Source: Flavobacteriaceae bacterium (GTDB lineage: Bacteria; Bacteroidota; Bacteroidia; Flavobacteriales; Flavobacteriaceae). From it: 64,000 bases of DNA. Positions 23,200-32,901 of the stretch are shown piece after piece; the first letter of the stretch is position 1; each line of letters begins with the position of its first letter. The notes under the pieces are model-generated. The model saw only the letters and a list, made by a program, of their open reading frames with translations, made no database searches and was not told the origin of the DNA. Made by a program: the position numbers and the translations under genes. Where the stretch lies: NCBI GenBank assembly GCA_030683815.1, contig JAUXPJ010000008.1, positions 62,001 through 126,000 of the forward strand, written 5' to 3'.

Positions 23200-26013
23200 C
23201 AATCAAAAACGGTAGGGGTCTCCAATCTAATTAATGTTACCCTATTAGATAGCAACATACTGCAAGAAGTGGTTGTGATGGGGTATACCTCTAGAGGTAA
23301 AAATGAGATTACAGGTTCTACTGTGCAATTAAAAGGAGAAAGCATCAGTAATGTGCCCGTAGTAAGCATTGATCAAGCTTTACAAGGTAAAGTTGCAGGT
23401 TTAACCGTTAACTCTTCATCAGGTACTCCTGGATCTACCCAAGATATTAGAATTAGAGGGGTAGGTTCAATTACAGCGGGTAATGACCCTCTTTATGTTA
23501 TCGATGGAGTTCCGGTAATTAGCGGTAATTTTTCAGGTTCTACTGCCAGAAGTTCATTAACAGCCCTTGCAGCAATTAACAGTAATGATATTGAAAGTAT
23601 TACGGTTTTAAAAGATGCTTCGGCTACATCAGCATTTGGAGCAAGAGGTTCCAATGGTGTAATAGTAATTACAACAAAATCGGGAAAAAGCGGGAAAACT
23701 AAATTCAAAATTACGAATAGCGTAGGTTTTCAAAATGATGCGGTTGAAGGTAATAAACCACTTACTGGAGCACAAAGAAAAGAACTTTATTTAGAAGCGC
23801 TTTACAATACTTTAGGAGCGGTAAACGGATTTACTAAAGCGGGGGCGTTTGCATGGTTACAGGCAAATCCCGTAAATGATAGAGGAGCTTTGTTAAAATG
23901 GGATGGAACGGAATACGAATGGGGAAAATTAGTGGCGAATAAAGATGCTTCAGTGATGAATTTTGACATATCTGCAACTGGAGGTACTGAAGATTCGAAT
24001 TTTTATGCTTCATTAGGTTATAATAAAACAGAAGCGACTGTAAAACACAGTGATTTTGAAAGAATTACAGGATCATTAAACTTTAACAAAAAATTTACTG
24101 ATAAAGTTAAGTTTTCTGCCAACTTAAATGCTTCCAATACCTTACAAAATGGATTTTTAGAAGGAGCAGGATATTTTGGAAGTCCACACCTTACAAAATA
24201 TTTTATGAGACCATGGGCTAATCCTTATAATGCAGATGGTACTTATAATATTACTACCTTAGGAACTTCCATACATAATACTCTTTTTACAATGGAGAAT
24301 AACATAGCCAGAAATGACTTAACAAGAGCTATTGTGAATTCTTCTTTGGATTGGGAAATTATAGATAACCTAAAATTTAAAACTTTAGTTGGTTTAGACT
24401 ATAACATTGCAAATTATAAACAATATTTACATCCATGGCATGGAGATGGTATTTCGGTTAATGGATCTGCTGCTAATTCAATTATTAGGAATTTTAACCA
24501 AGTTTTCCAAAACTCCTTAGATTATAGCTTTAAAATTGCTGAAGATCATAATTTTGCAGCTAAAGCTTTAGTTGAGTATCAATCAAATAAATACAATTAT
24601 TTATATGGGTATGGTACTAATTTCCCTGCACTTGGTTTAACAAATATTGCTAATGCACCAACAAATCAAGCTGCAACTTCATCATTTTCTGATTGGTATA
24701 ATTTATCATACTTAGGGATGCTAAATTATAACTTTGCTGGGAAATATATTGCAGATTTTACATATCGTCGAGAAGGATCATCCAGATTTGCTCCCGGATT
24801 AAGATTTGGAGACTTCTGGTCTGTAGGTGCTGCATGGAACCTCCATAAAGAAAGCTTTATAAATGATATTAATTTTATTAATGAATTAAGACTACGAGGT
24901 TCTTATGGTCTCAGCGGTAGTAATGCAATTGATATTAACGCTTACCAGGCATTGTTAGCTTATGATGCTGATTATGCGGGTTCTGGTGCAATTTATCCAA
25001 GTCAATTTGGTAATTCTAATTTAACTTGGGAAAAAAATAAAAATTACGATGTTGGGGTTGACTTTAAGTTGTTCAATAAATTAAGTGGCTCTGTCGCTTA
25101 TTTCAATAAAGAAACTTATGATTTATTACAAAGCGTTCCATTGTCGTTAAGTTCAGGTCACACAAGTCTTATTCAAAATGTTGGAACTGTTGTGAATAAA
25201 GGTGTTGAAGTGGAATTAACGTATGATATTTTTAATTCTAAAGATTTCAACTGGTCTGTTTCAGGTCACTATGCTACTTTAAATAATGAAGTTACAGAAT
25301 TAGCATTAGATGGTACAGGGACTCCAATAAATATTGAAAGCGCAACTACTATCGTTAAGGTAGGAGAACCTATTAGAGCTTGGAATATGCAAACATGGGC
25401 TGGTGTAAATCCTGCTACAGGGCAGCCACAATGGTATATAAATGGTGTAGATGGCGATGTTACCAGCACCTATACATTGGCAAAAAAAGCATTACAAGGG
25501 GGTAGTGCAATCCCTGAATATTCTGGTGGATTTTCAACACATTTAGATTTTAAAGGGTTCTTTGTGGATGCGAGTATTTACATTGCTGGTGGGCATAAAG
25601 TTTATGAAAACTGGGGTAATTTTACTACACAGTCTGGATGGAATTCACTTTCAACATATAACGGAGTTCAACAGTTATTAAATAGATGGCAACAACCCGG
25701 AGATATTACAGATGTGCCTAAAATGGTATGGAATGGTACCGGTGATAATTCTTCTCAAGTTTCATCAAGATTTTTATATGATGGAGATTATATAAGAATG
25801 AAAGACCTTGTAATTGGATATAATGTGCCAAGCAATGTTTTAGAATCTATATTTTTTGATGGGATTACTTTCTCTGTAAGAGGAACAAATTTATTTACAT
25901 GGGTAAAAGATGACAGATTAAAATATGATCCTGAAACAAGAGCTGATGGGTTTACTCAACTTATCACGCCTCCCGTAAAATCAGTAGTTTTTGGTTTAAA
26001 TTTAAATTTTTAA
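22963..26013 (+). CDS. SusC/RagA-family TonB-linked outer-membrane transporter
   Basis: A 1016-residue outer-membrane protein for TonB-driven import of a large nutrient captured with its SusD partner. Signal peptide 1-22 (MRKFTFWLSALVLVFG...TA). A carboxypeptidase-D-like regulatory domain spans about 25-105 (ISGKVSDASGALPGVSVVIKG, TDFDGKYSI), followed by the TonB-box segment LQEVVVMGY and the plug with LYVIDGVPV, VLKDASATSAFGARGSNGV and IVITTKSG. The barrel runs to a terminal Phe (VFGLNLNF). The SusD gene starts 4 nt downstream. Codons 1-79 are nearly identical to those of the SusC gene at 27829, while the rest is quite different, so the two probably import different substrates. No degradative enzyme nearby indicates which. 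Confidence 0.95.
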   Translation: MRKFTFWLSALVLVFGLNVVTAQTKVISGKVSDASGALPGVSVVIKGTTKGTQTDFDGKYSISANVGDVLQYSFVGMETQSKTVGVSNLINVTLLDSNILQEVVVMGYTSRGKNEITGSTVQLKGESISNVPVVSIDQALQGKVAGLTVNSSSGTPGSTQDIRIRGVGSITAGNDPLYVIDGVPVISGNFSGSTARSSLTALAAINSNDIESITVLKDASATSAFGARGSNGVIVITTKSGKSGKTKFKITNSVGFQNDAVEGNKPLTGAQRKELYLEALYNTLGAVNGFTKAGAFAWLQANPVNDRGALLKWDGTEYEWGKLVANKDASVMNFDISATGGTEDSNFYASLGYNKTEATVKHSDFERITGSLNFNKKFTDKVKFSANLNASNTLQNGFLEGAGYFGSPHLTKYFMRPWANPYNADGTYNITTLGTSIHNTLFTMENNIARNDLTRAIVNSSLDWEIIDNLKFKTLVGLDYNIANYKQYLHPWHGDGISVNGSAANSIIRNFNQVFQNSLDYSFKIAEDHNFAAKALVEYQSNKYNYLYGYGTNFPALGLTNIANAPTNQAATSSFSDWYNLSYLGMLNYNFAGKYIADFTYRREGSSRFAPGLRFGDFWSVGAAWNLHKESFINDINFINELRLRGSYGLSGSNAIDINAYQALLAYDADYAGSGAIYPSQFGNSNLTWEKNKNYDVGVDFKLFNKLSGSVAYFNKETYDLLQSVPLSLSSGHTSLIQNVGTVVNKGVEVELTYDIFNSKDFNWSVSGHYATLNNEVTELALDGTGTPINIESATTIVKVGEPIRAWNMQTWAGVNPATGQPQWYINGVDGDVTSTYTLAKKALQGGSAIPEYSGGFSTHLDFKGFFVDASIYIAGGHKVYENWGNFTTQSGWNSLSTYNGVQQLLNRWQQPGDITDVPKMVWNGTGDNSSQVSSRFLYDGDYIRMKDLVIGYNVPSNVLESIFFDGITFSVRGTNLFTWVKDDRLKYDPETRADGFTQLITPPVKSVVFGLNLNF

Positions 26014-26017
26014 AAAA

Positions 26018-27403
26018 ATGAAAAGTAAAATATATTTAATGATCGCTTCATTTGTACTATTAGGAAGTGTCCTATCGTGTACAGAAGATGATCTTGACCC
26101 AACACTTGCTCAATCTAAAGCAGTTGAAACAAGTATTACTGAACTAGCCGATTTAACCGGTATTTTAAATGGTGCTTTTAATCGAATGACAAGTGCTTTT
26201 TATTATGGTAGAGATTTTATTATAATTAACGAAATTCGATCTGATAACGCGTTTTCAAGTGCTGTTTCTAATAGATTTCCAAGTGTTTCAAAAATGGAAT
26301 TGTTACCAACAGATGCTTATGCAAGAGATACTTGGACTCAAATTTATGCTGTTATTGCTTCTAGTAATATTCTTATTGGTCAAGATTTAACCAAAATTAA
26401 TGGAGACGAAACCAAGAAAAAACATGTTGTCGGACAAGCTTATGCGTTAAGAGCCTTAGCACATTTTGATTTGTTAAAACTTTATGGACAACAACATGTA
26501 ACCGGAGGTAATGATTTAGGAATTCCTTATGTATTTAAGTATAAAGGAGAAGATTTGTATCCTAAAAGAAACACAGTAGCTGAAGTTAAAAAATTCATCA
26601 ATGATGATTTAGACAAAGCCTTAACCTTATTATCAGCAACTTTAGATACCAGAAAAGACTTTGTAACTATACAAGCGGTAAATGCTTTAAAATCAAGAGT
26701 AGCTATTTACTTTAAAGATTGGGCTGTTGCCAAAACCGCTTGCGAAGCTGTTATCAATTCTAATAAATTTTCTATCGCTGCATCAACAGGTTACGCGGCT
26801 ACCTGGATAGCTAAACAACCTTCAAATTCTATTTTTGAATTAGCTTATAGTGCTACAGATCATCAAGGTATTAACGGATTATATCAAATCTACAATAATA
26901 CCGCATACGGTGATATTGAAGCTTTACAAAACTTAAAAGATGTATTTGATTCTGGCGATGTTAGAGCAACAACCGCAATGATTGGTTTGGATGCTAAAGG
27001 TAAGTTAAGAAACCTTGGTAAATATCGTTCACCAACATTTGCAGATAATATTTTCTTAATTAGATACGAAGAAGTAATTTTAAATTATGCTGAAGCATTA
27101 TTTAGAATTAATGCTGCTGATGCGAATGCCTTAACGCGTTTAAACAGTATTACCTCAAATAGAGGTGCAGTAGCTTATACAGTAGTTAATGAAGCTAATA
27201 TTTTACAAGAAAGAAGAAGAGAATTATGTTTTGAAGGTTTCCGTTTTGATGATTTAGCCCGGACTGGCAGAAATATTCCATTAGTTGATGCAGTTAGACA
27301 AACACATGGCGGTCCTGCTTATGGCAGCTATAATTATGCATTTCCTATTCCGACTAATGAAATTAATGCCAACTCAAATATGGTACAAAACAAAGGATAT
27401 TAA
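26018..27403 (+). CDS. SusD/RagB-family nutrient-binding lipoprotein
   Basis: A 461-residue surface lipoprotein that forms the lid on the SusC barrel encoded 4 nt upstream. Lipoprotein signal with lipobox Cys21 (VLLGSVLSC) followed by TEDD, an acidic context seen in Bacteroidetes lipoproteins exported to the cell surface. TPR-like helices include GQAYALRALAHFDLLKLYGQ, a strong SusD signature, and ILQERRRELCFEGFRFDDLAR. The C-terminus ends in NMVQNKGY, like the NPGY ending of many SusD proteins. Substrate unknown. A strong terminator follows at 27436. Confidence 0.95.
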   Translation: MKSKIYLMIASFVLLGSVLSCTEDDLDPTLAQSKAVETSITELADLTGILNGAFNRMTSAFYYGRDFIIINEIRSDNAFSSAVSNRFPSVSKMELLPTDAYARDTWTQIYAVIASSNILIGQDLTKINGDETKKKHVVGQAYALRALAHFDLLKLYGQQHVTGGNDLGIPYVFKYKGEDLYPKRNTVAEVKKFINDDLDKALTLLSATLDTRKDFVTIQAVNALKSRVAIYFKDWAVAKTACEAVINSNKFSIAASTGYAATWIAKQPSNSIFELAYSATDHQGINGLYQIYNNTAYGDIEALQNLKDVFDSGDVRATTAMIGLDAKGKLRNLGKYRSPTFADNIFLIRYEEVILNYAEALFRINAADANALTRLNSITSNRGAVAYTVVNEANILQERRRELCFEGFRFDDLARTGRNIPLVDAVRQTHGGPAYGSYNYAFPIPTNEINANSNMVQNKGY

Positions 27404-27435
27404 GAATAATAAAATTTTAATATTTTTAAATTGTT

Positions 27436-27463
27436 AAGGGCTGCCTACTGGCAGCCCTTTTTT
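27436..27463 (+). terminator. Intrinsic terminator after the first SusC-SusD operon
   Basis: AAGGGCTGCC (27436-27445), loop TACT, GGCAGCCCTT (27450-27459), then a T-run to 27463. Confidence 0.95.
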
Positions 27464-27530
27464 ATTATGAATAGTCATATTTTTTTTTGGAATAATCTAT
27501 ATTAGTATTTGTTAAATTTAATATTTTTTT

Positions 27531-28065
27531 CACATAAATTTAACATTTGAAAAATGCGTAATTAATAGGCAATATTCATTTCATTATATTCAATCCATAA
27601 GAATAAAATGGATTAAAATTAAGTTTACAATAATATATTAACATAATTTATTAAAGCTGAAGTGTTTTAAAATTGATGTTTTAACAAAAATTTTAACGAA
27701 TGGTTTTAAGATTAAAAAAATATGTAATTTAGACCCGATTTTATTTTGTGAAAGAATGTATTTCTTCATTAAAATAACAAAAAATCAAACTAAATTTTTT
27801 AACTATTATTAACTAAATTTTTTAACTTATGAGAAAATTTACTTTTTGGCTTTCAGCTTTGGTTTTAGTTTTCGGACTAAACGTAGTTACTGCTCAAACA
27901 AAAGTAATTTCGGGTAAAGTAACCGATGCAAGCGGTGCCTTACCGGGAGTAAGTGTGGTCATCAAAGGAACCACCAAAGGAACTCAAACCGATTTCGATG
28001 GAAAGTATTCTATCTCGGCAAATGTTGGAGACGTACTTCAATATAGCTTTGTAGGGATGGAAACT
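27531..28065 (+). repeat. Direct repeat copy 2: upstream region plus SusC N-terminus
   Basis: Partner of 22663-23199. The gap 27404-27828 holds only the terminator of the upstream operon and this duplicated control region. It has the same TAATTTAG box (27725-27732), a hairpin at the same place with partly different bases, and the paired repeat AACTAAATTTTTTAACT (27788-27804 and 27811-27827) before the ATG. Confidence 0.92.
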
Positions 28066-30909
28066 TCTTCTAAAACTGTAGGAGCTGCCAGTGTAATCGA
28101 CGTAAAAATGACCGAAAGTGCTTTAGCATTGGAAGAGGTTGTTGTAGTTGGTTACGGTACGCAAAAGAAACGTGAGGTAACTGGCTCTATTTCCCAGGTA
28201 AAAGGAAATGAGATTGCTTCTCTAGCAACCCCAAGTTTTGAGTCTCAATTAGCGGGTAGAGCTGCAGGGGTTCAAGTTACTGCACAATCAGGAATCTTAG
28301 GAGAAACTCCACGTATCCGTATTAGGGGAATAGGTTCTATTTCTTCCGGAACATACCCATTGATTGTGGTAGACGGTGTCCCAATTTTTACCGGAAGTAT
28401 GGGGGGATATGCTTCTGCAAACGGTTTAGGTGATATCAATCCTGCAGACATTGAGTCTATGGAAATCCTAAAAGATGGTTCTGCTACAGCAATTTACGGT
28501 TCTAGAGCAGCTAATGGAGTTGTACTGATTACTACTAAAAAAGGTAAAGGCAGTAGATTTACAGTTAACTATAACAACTATGTAGGTATCGCTTCTCCAG
28601 TTGAGTTCTTAGATTTATTAGAAACCCCCGATTTTCTTACTATTTCAAATGAAAAAAGAACGAATGTTGGTAAAGCTCCATGGGCTATTGGTAATGAGTA
28701 CAATACTGATTGGCAAAAAGCAGTGTTAAGAGATAATGCTTTTCAACAAGATCATAGTTTATCAATGTCGGGCTCAAGCGAAAAATCAAACTATTATTTT
28801 TCTTTAGGTTATAGTACACAAGAGGGTGTAACAATTCCTAATGATATGACACGTTACTCAATCAGAGCTAACGTAGATCAAAAAGTGAAAGATTGGTTAA
28901 CTATTGGGACAAATATTGCTGTTACTCAAACAGATTATAATGGATTAAATACGGGTGCAAACTCATTGTCTGGAAACATATTCAATGCAATGCGTCAACA
29001 TCCAAACATACCTATATATAACCCTGCTCACCCAACCGGTTACAATATAGATTTAGTTGATCCAAGAGTTGTTGGAAGATGGCAGAATACAACCTTAGCT
29101 GAATCAAATATTACAAATATTGTATATGTTTTAGATCATAATGTTATTAATTCTAAGGTAAACAGAACTCTTGCTAATGTATTTGCAGATGTGACCATTC
29201 TGCCGTCATTGCGTTACAAAGCACAAGCTAGTGTTGATAAAGGGTTAACGGAAGGATTTTTATATTATAATTCTACACATGGTGATGGTGCTGGTTCAGG
29301 AGGAGTTATTAGAAATAACTTTTTAAACGCTACTCGTTGGAACTGGCAAAATATTCTTTCTTTTAATCAAACATTTGCTGACAGTCATAATTTAGCAATA
29401 GTATTAATTAATGAATATCAAAATCAAAAAGTAAATAGTTTTTTTGCCGGAGGTAATGGATTATCTAATGACTTTTTTAATGAGAACTTAATTTCCGGTT
29501 CTGTTACAACTCAACTCTCAGGCGGTTCATTGTCTGATAAAGGATTTGTTTCATATGCTTCTCGTTTAAACTACAACTACAAAGGAAAATACTTCGTACA
29601 AGGATCTGTTCGTTATGATGGTATTTCTGATTTACCTGAAGCTAATAAATGGGGTCTTTTCCCAGGAGCTTCTGTAGGGTGGACCATCTCTAAAGAATCG
29701 TTTATGGAATCTTTACAAGATGTTGTTTCTGACTTCAAATTAAGAGCATCTTATGCAGAAGTAGGTAACGTGTCTATTGGAGAAACTCCATATTTAGGAT
29801 TATTTAGTAATTTTAAATATGCTGATAATAACGGTATCGCTTTCTCACAAATGGGTAATGACCAGTTAAAATGGGAAACCAGTACCAAGTATGACGTTGG
29901 ATTTGATGCTTCCTTCTTTAATGGTAAATTTAAATTAGGATTTGATTATTTCTTGAATGATCAGGATGGATTAATTTTACTAGTTCCAACAGCTCCTTCT
30001 TTGGGAATTCCAAATAATCAGGTAGCTATGAACATTGGAAGAATTAAAAATCATGGTTATGAATTTACAGCAGAAGCTACTTTAATGAATTCTGACAATT
30101 TTAATTGGACTGTTGATGCTAATTTATCTTTAGTAGATAATGAAGTTAAACAACTTGTAGGAGGCAATGATATAATATCTGCCGATAATTATAACATATT
30201 AAGAGAAGGTGAATCAATGTACAAATTATGGGGTTTTAGTTATTGGGGAGTAAACCCAGCCAACGGTAATCCTGTTTACTATAAAGCCGATGGTACATTA
30301 GTACAAGGAAACATTGCTACAAGTAATTACAAAGTATTTAACCCTTCAGATCCTACTAATATAGCTACTGCTTCTTCTTTAACTAATGCCGATAAAACAT
30401 TTATTGGAAATGTTTTACCTACTTACTTTGGAGCATTTAACTCTAAAATGACGTATAAAGACTTTGATTTTGGATTTATGGTTCGTTTTAGTGGAGGAAA
30501 TGATATTCATAACACAACACGTAGAAATTTATTAAATCAAGGATTTACTAACAATGGTACTGAGATTTTAGGTAGATGGCAAAGTGTTGCAAATCCCGGT
30601 GATGGATGGACACCAAAACTTGACGAATCAAAAGATGCATTTATTAATTTAACATCTTCTCCTTCATCTCGTTTTGTTGAGAAAGGTGATTATATTAAAT
30701 TAGATAATGTTACTTTAGGGTATTCTTTGCCAAAGTCTTTATTAAATAAAGCTGGAATCGATAAATTAAGAATATTTGTTCAAGGACAAAATCTATTTAT
30801 GATTACTGATTATTCAGGTTTAGATCCTGAAATGGAATCTCTAGGTGTTGATTGGAATGGCAATCCTCGTCAAAAGGTTATTACTATGGGTATTAACTTG
30901 AGCTTATAA
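27829..30909 (+). CDS. SusC/RagA-family TonB-linked outer-membrane transporter
   Basis: A 1026-residue paralogue of the SusC at 22963. Residues 1-79 (signal peptide and most of the CarboxypepD-like domain) are almost identical to that copy. Beyond them it carries the canonical sequence LEEVVVVGYGTQKKREVTG, then plug motifs TPRIRIRGIGSISSG, PLIVVDGVPIF, ESMEILKDGSATAIYGSRAANGVVLITTKKG, and a barrel ending in ITMGINLSL. The SusD gene follows after 19 nt. It acts in TonB-dependent uptake of an unidentified polymer or oligomer. Plug and barrel are closer to the widespread SusC consensus than those of its neighbour. Confidence 0.95.
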   Translation: MRKFTFWLSALVLVFGLNVVTAQTKVISGKVTDASGALPGVSVVIKGTTKGTQTDFDGKYSISANVGDVLQYSFVGMETSSKTVGAASVIDVKMTESALALEEVVVVGYGTQKKREVTGSISQVKGNEIASLATPSFESQLAGRAAGVQVTAQSGILGETPRIRIRGIGSISSGTYPLIVVDGVPIFTGSMGGYASANGLGDINPADIESMEILKDGSATAIYGSRAANGVVLITTKKGKGSRFTVNYNNYVGIASPVEFLDLLETPDFLTISNEKRTNVGKAPWAIGNEYNTDWQKAVLRDNAFQQDHSLSMSGSSEKSNYYFSLGYSTQEGVTIPNDMTRYSIRANVDQKVKDWLTIGTNIAVTQTDYNGLNTGANSLSGNIFNAMRQHPNIPIYNPAHPTGYNIDLVDPRVVGRWQNTTLAESNITNIVYVLDHNVINSKVNRTLANVFADVTILPSLRYKAQASVDKGLTEGFLYYNSTHGDGAGSGGVIRNNFLNATRWNWQNILSFNQTFADSHNLAIVLINEYQNQKVNSFFAGGNGLSNDFFNENLISGSVTTQLSGGSLSDKGFVSYASRLNYNYKGKYFVQGSVRYDGISDLPEANKWGLFPGASVGWTISKESFMESLQDVVSDFKLRASYAEVGNVSIGETPYLGLFSNFKYADNNGIAFSQMGNDQLKWETSTKYDVGFDASFFNGKFKLGFDYFLNDQDGLILLVPTAPSLGIPNNQVAMNIGRIKNHGYEFTAEATLMNSDNFNWTVDANLSLVDNEVKQLVGGNDIISADNYNILREGESMYKLWGFSYWGVNPANGNPVYYKADGTLVQGNIATSNYKVFNPSDPTNIATASSLTNADKTFIGNVLPTYFGAFNSKMTYKDFDFGFMVRFSGGNDIHNTTRRNLLNQGFTNNGTEILGRWQSVANPGDGWTPKLDESKDAFINLTSSPSSRFVEKGDYIKLDNVTLGYSLPKSLLNKAGIDKLRIFVQGQNLFMITDYSGLDPEMESLGVDWNGNPRQKVITMGINLSL

Positions 30910-30928
30910 TTGATAAACTATAATAATT

Positions 30929-32542
30929 ATGAAAAATATATTTAAATTGTTTAAACATTATTCAAAATTGACTTTACTGCCAGTTTTGATGATGGGAATC
31001 ATACTATCTTCATGTAGTGATGATATAATTGATGTTGCACCATATACAAGTGTATCTGAAGCTTCGGCATTTTCAACCCCTTCTTTAATAGATTTATCTG
31101 TTAATGGGATGTATCAAGCTGCTCAAATTGGACTGTTTAACGGTGTCGGCAGAGGATATCCTTTTGGAGCTGCTTTTGTACAGCAAGGTGATAATAGAGG
31201 TGAAGATGTTATAAACCTAGAAGCTTTTTATAGAATAACTTATCAAGCAACTTATGATCCTGGTACTGCTAATAATGTATATTACTGGGTAGATACCTAT
31301 CGTTTAATTAACAGAGCTAATATTGTTATTGATGGTGTTACAAAAGCGGTGGCTGCCGGTGTTATCACTGCAGCAAAGGGAGATGATTATATAGGAGAAG
31401 CATTATACTTTAGAGCCATTGCTCATATGGAGTTGTTGTTCCATTTTGCAAAACCCTATAAATTTACTTCTGGAGCGACTCACCTTGGTGTGCCTTATAG
31501 AGATGTTCCTTATACCACACTTGAAAATATTGAAATCGGAACAAAACAGGCAAGGAATACTGTTAAAGAATGTTATGATAAAATAATAGCAGATTTAGAT
31601 CTTGCAGAAACTAAAATGATCACTAAAGATTCTAGATCAGGAAATTCAAAAATCACTAGAGCTACTAAAGAAGCAGCAATAGCCATGAAAACACGTGCAT
31701 ACTTGCATATGGGTAATTGGGATAAAGTAATTACTGAAGGAACTAAATTAAATGGAAAATATACATTAACATCTTCTCCTAATGGTCCGTTTTTATTGAG
31801 TTACAGTAATACCGAATCAGTTTTTTCAATTGAACAATCTGCAACCAACAATCCTGGTGTGAATGCCGCTTTAGCATCTCAATATAAAACGCGATTGTTA
31901 GTATGTATTAGTCCTATTATTTGGAGAGATTCAGAATGGTTAGTTGATGATAAAAGAAGATTTGAAAATCAGACAACAACTGCGCCGGTAATAATAGCTA
32001 ATGATGCTATGGTATTTTCAAATGGAAATAAAAAGTTTACCAATAAATACAAAGATGGTTCAACTTATACAGATGGCGCACCGGTAATTCGTTATGCAGA
32101 AGTAGTGTTGAATATGGCAGAAGCCTATGCACGTAAAGCTACACCAGATTTAACCAATGCTTTAACGCGATTAAATTTAGTGAGAAATAGAGCGTTGGCA
32201 ATTCCTGCTACACAAGCTCATACAGCCCTTACTTTAGATACGCAAACTAAAATGGTGAATGCTATTCTTAAAGAGCGTAGAATTGAGTTCTTGATGGAAG
32301 GTCGTCGTTGGCCAGATATCCACCGGTTACAACATGAGACTATTGGAGGTATTTCTGGAATCCCTGCAAAATTAGCAACTGGGCATCCTCCGGCAACTGC
32401 ATTCAATTTAGGGACTCCTTATACAGGGCCTTATGGAGAGGCTGCGATTCCTTATTCAGACTTTAGATTTTTATGGCCAATTCCTTCTTTGGAAACAAAT
32501 GCCAATCCTACTTTGGCAGCCCAACAGAATCCTGGGTATTAA
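30929..32542 (+). CDS. SusD/RagB-family nutrient-binding lipoprotein
   Basis: A 537-residue partner of the SusC at 27829. The long n-region MKNIFKLFKHYSKLTLLPVL leads to lipobox Cys29 (IILSSC), then SDD. SusD helices are seen in GEALYFRAIAHMELLFHFAKP, VRYAEVVLNMAEAYAR-like sequence, and ILKERRIEFLMEGRRWPDIHRL. It ends in LAAQQNPGY, a classic SusD terminus. It should sit on the cell surface and bind the substrate before import. Followed by an intrinsic terminator 9 nt downstream. Confidence 0.95.
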   Translation: MKNIFKLFKHYSKLTLLPVLMMGIILSSCSDDIIDVAPYTSVSEASAFSTPSLIDLSVNGMYQAAQIGLFNGVGRGYPFGAAFVQQGDNRGEDVINLEAFYRITYQATYDPGTANNVYYWVDTYRLINRANIVIDGVTKAVAAGVITAAKGDDYIGEALYFRAIAHMELLFHFAKPYKFTSGATHLGVPYRDVPYTTLENIEIGTKQARNTVKECYDKIIADLDLAETKMITKDSRSGNSKITRATKEAAIAMKTRAYLHMGNWDKVITEGTKLNGKYTLTSSPNGPFLLSYSNTESVFSIEQSATNNPGVNAALASQYKTRLLVCISPIIWRDSEWLVDDKRRFENQTTTAPVIIANDAMVFSNGNKKFTNKYKDGSTYTDGAPVIRYAEVVLNMAEAYARKATPDLTNALTRLNLVRNRALAIPATQAHTALTLDTQTKMVNAILKERRIEFLMEGRRWPDIHRLQHETIGGISGIPAKLATGHPPATAFNLGTPYTGPYGEAAIPYSDFRFLWPIPSLETNANPTLAAQQNPGY

Positions 32543-32550
32543 TTTTTATG

Positions 32551-32577
32551 AAAAGCGTTCTTCGGAACGCTTTTTTT
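32551..32577 (+). terminator. Intrinsic terminator after the second SusC-SusD operon
   Basis: AAAGCGTTC (32552-32560), tetraloop TTCG, GAACGCTTT (32565-32573), T-run to 32577. Confidence 0.95.
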
Positions 32578-32835
32578 ATTTCAGATTTTTGATGTTTTAT
32601 GAATTGTAAAAGTTTGCTATTTTGGGGGTACTAACAAAGTTTTTGTGTCGGTCAGGTAAATAAATTAAACTTTATGATTTCAGTCAAACTACCATATCAA
32701 TAGGTAAATTTATACAGAAGATGCTATTAACCTGAGTTCGATTTAAGGAAAAGAAGAAAAGAAGAAGTAGGCAAGGAGAAACTAAATTGTTTGTTCCACA
32801 TATAGTAAAAATAAGTAACCATTAAAAATTAAGAG
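32578..32835. other. Intergenic segment without recognisable gene
   Basis: Lies between two operons that converge. It contains only very short open frames, a purine-only run at about 32745-32767 (AAGGAAAAGAAG and onward), and no promoter that I can support. It could be a remnant of lost sequence, but nothing in it identifies a source. Confidence 0.5.
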
Positions 32836-32867
32836 AAAAAAGAAAACCCCGAAATTTCGGGGTTTTC
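32836..32867 (-). terminator. Intrinsic terminator for the minus-strand SusC-SusD-lipoprotein operon
   Basis: A perfect 26-nt palindrome (32842-32867, GAAAACCCCGAAA and its inverse). On the minus strand it is followed by a T-run (32841-32836), 34 nt beyond the stop of the last gene. Confidence 0.93.
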
Positions 32868-32901
32868 TATAATTGAGTAAATAATTAGTATTTAAATTAT
32901 C

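Noticed and set aside
32578-32835. Possible insertion-sequence remnant between converging SusC operons
   Set aside because: No terminal inverted repeats, target-site duplication or transposase-like frame could be found; left as unassigned DNA.
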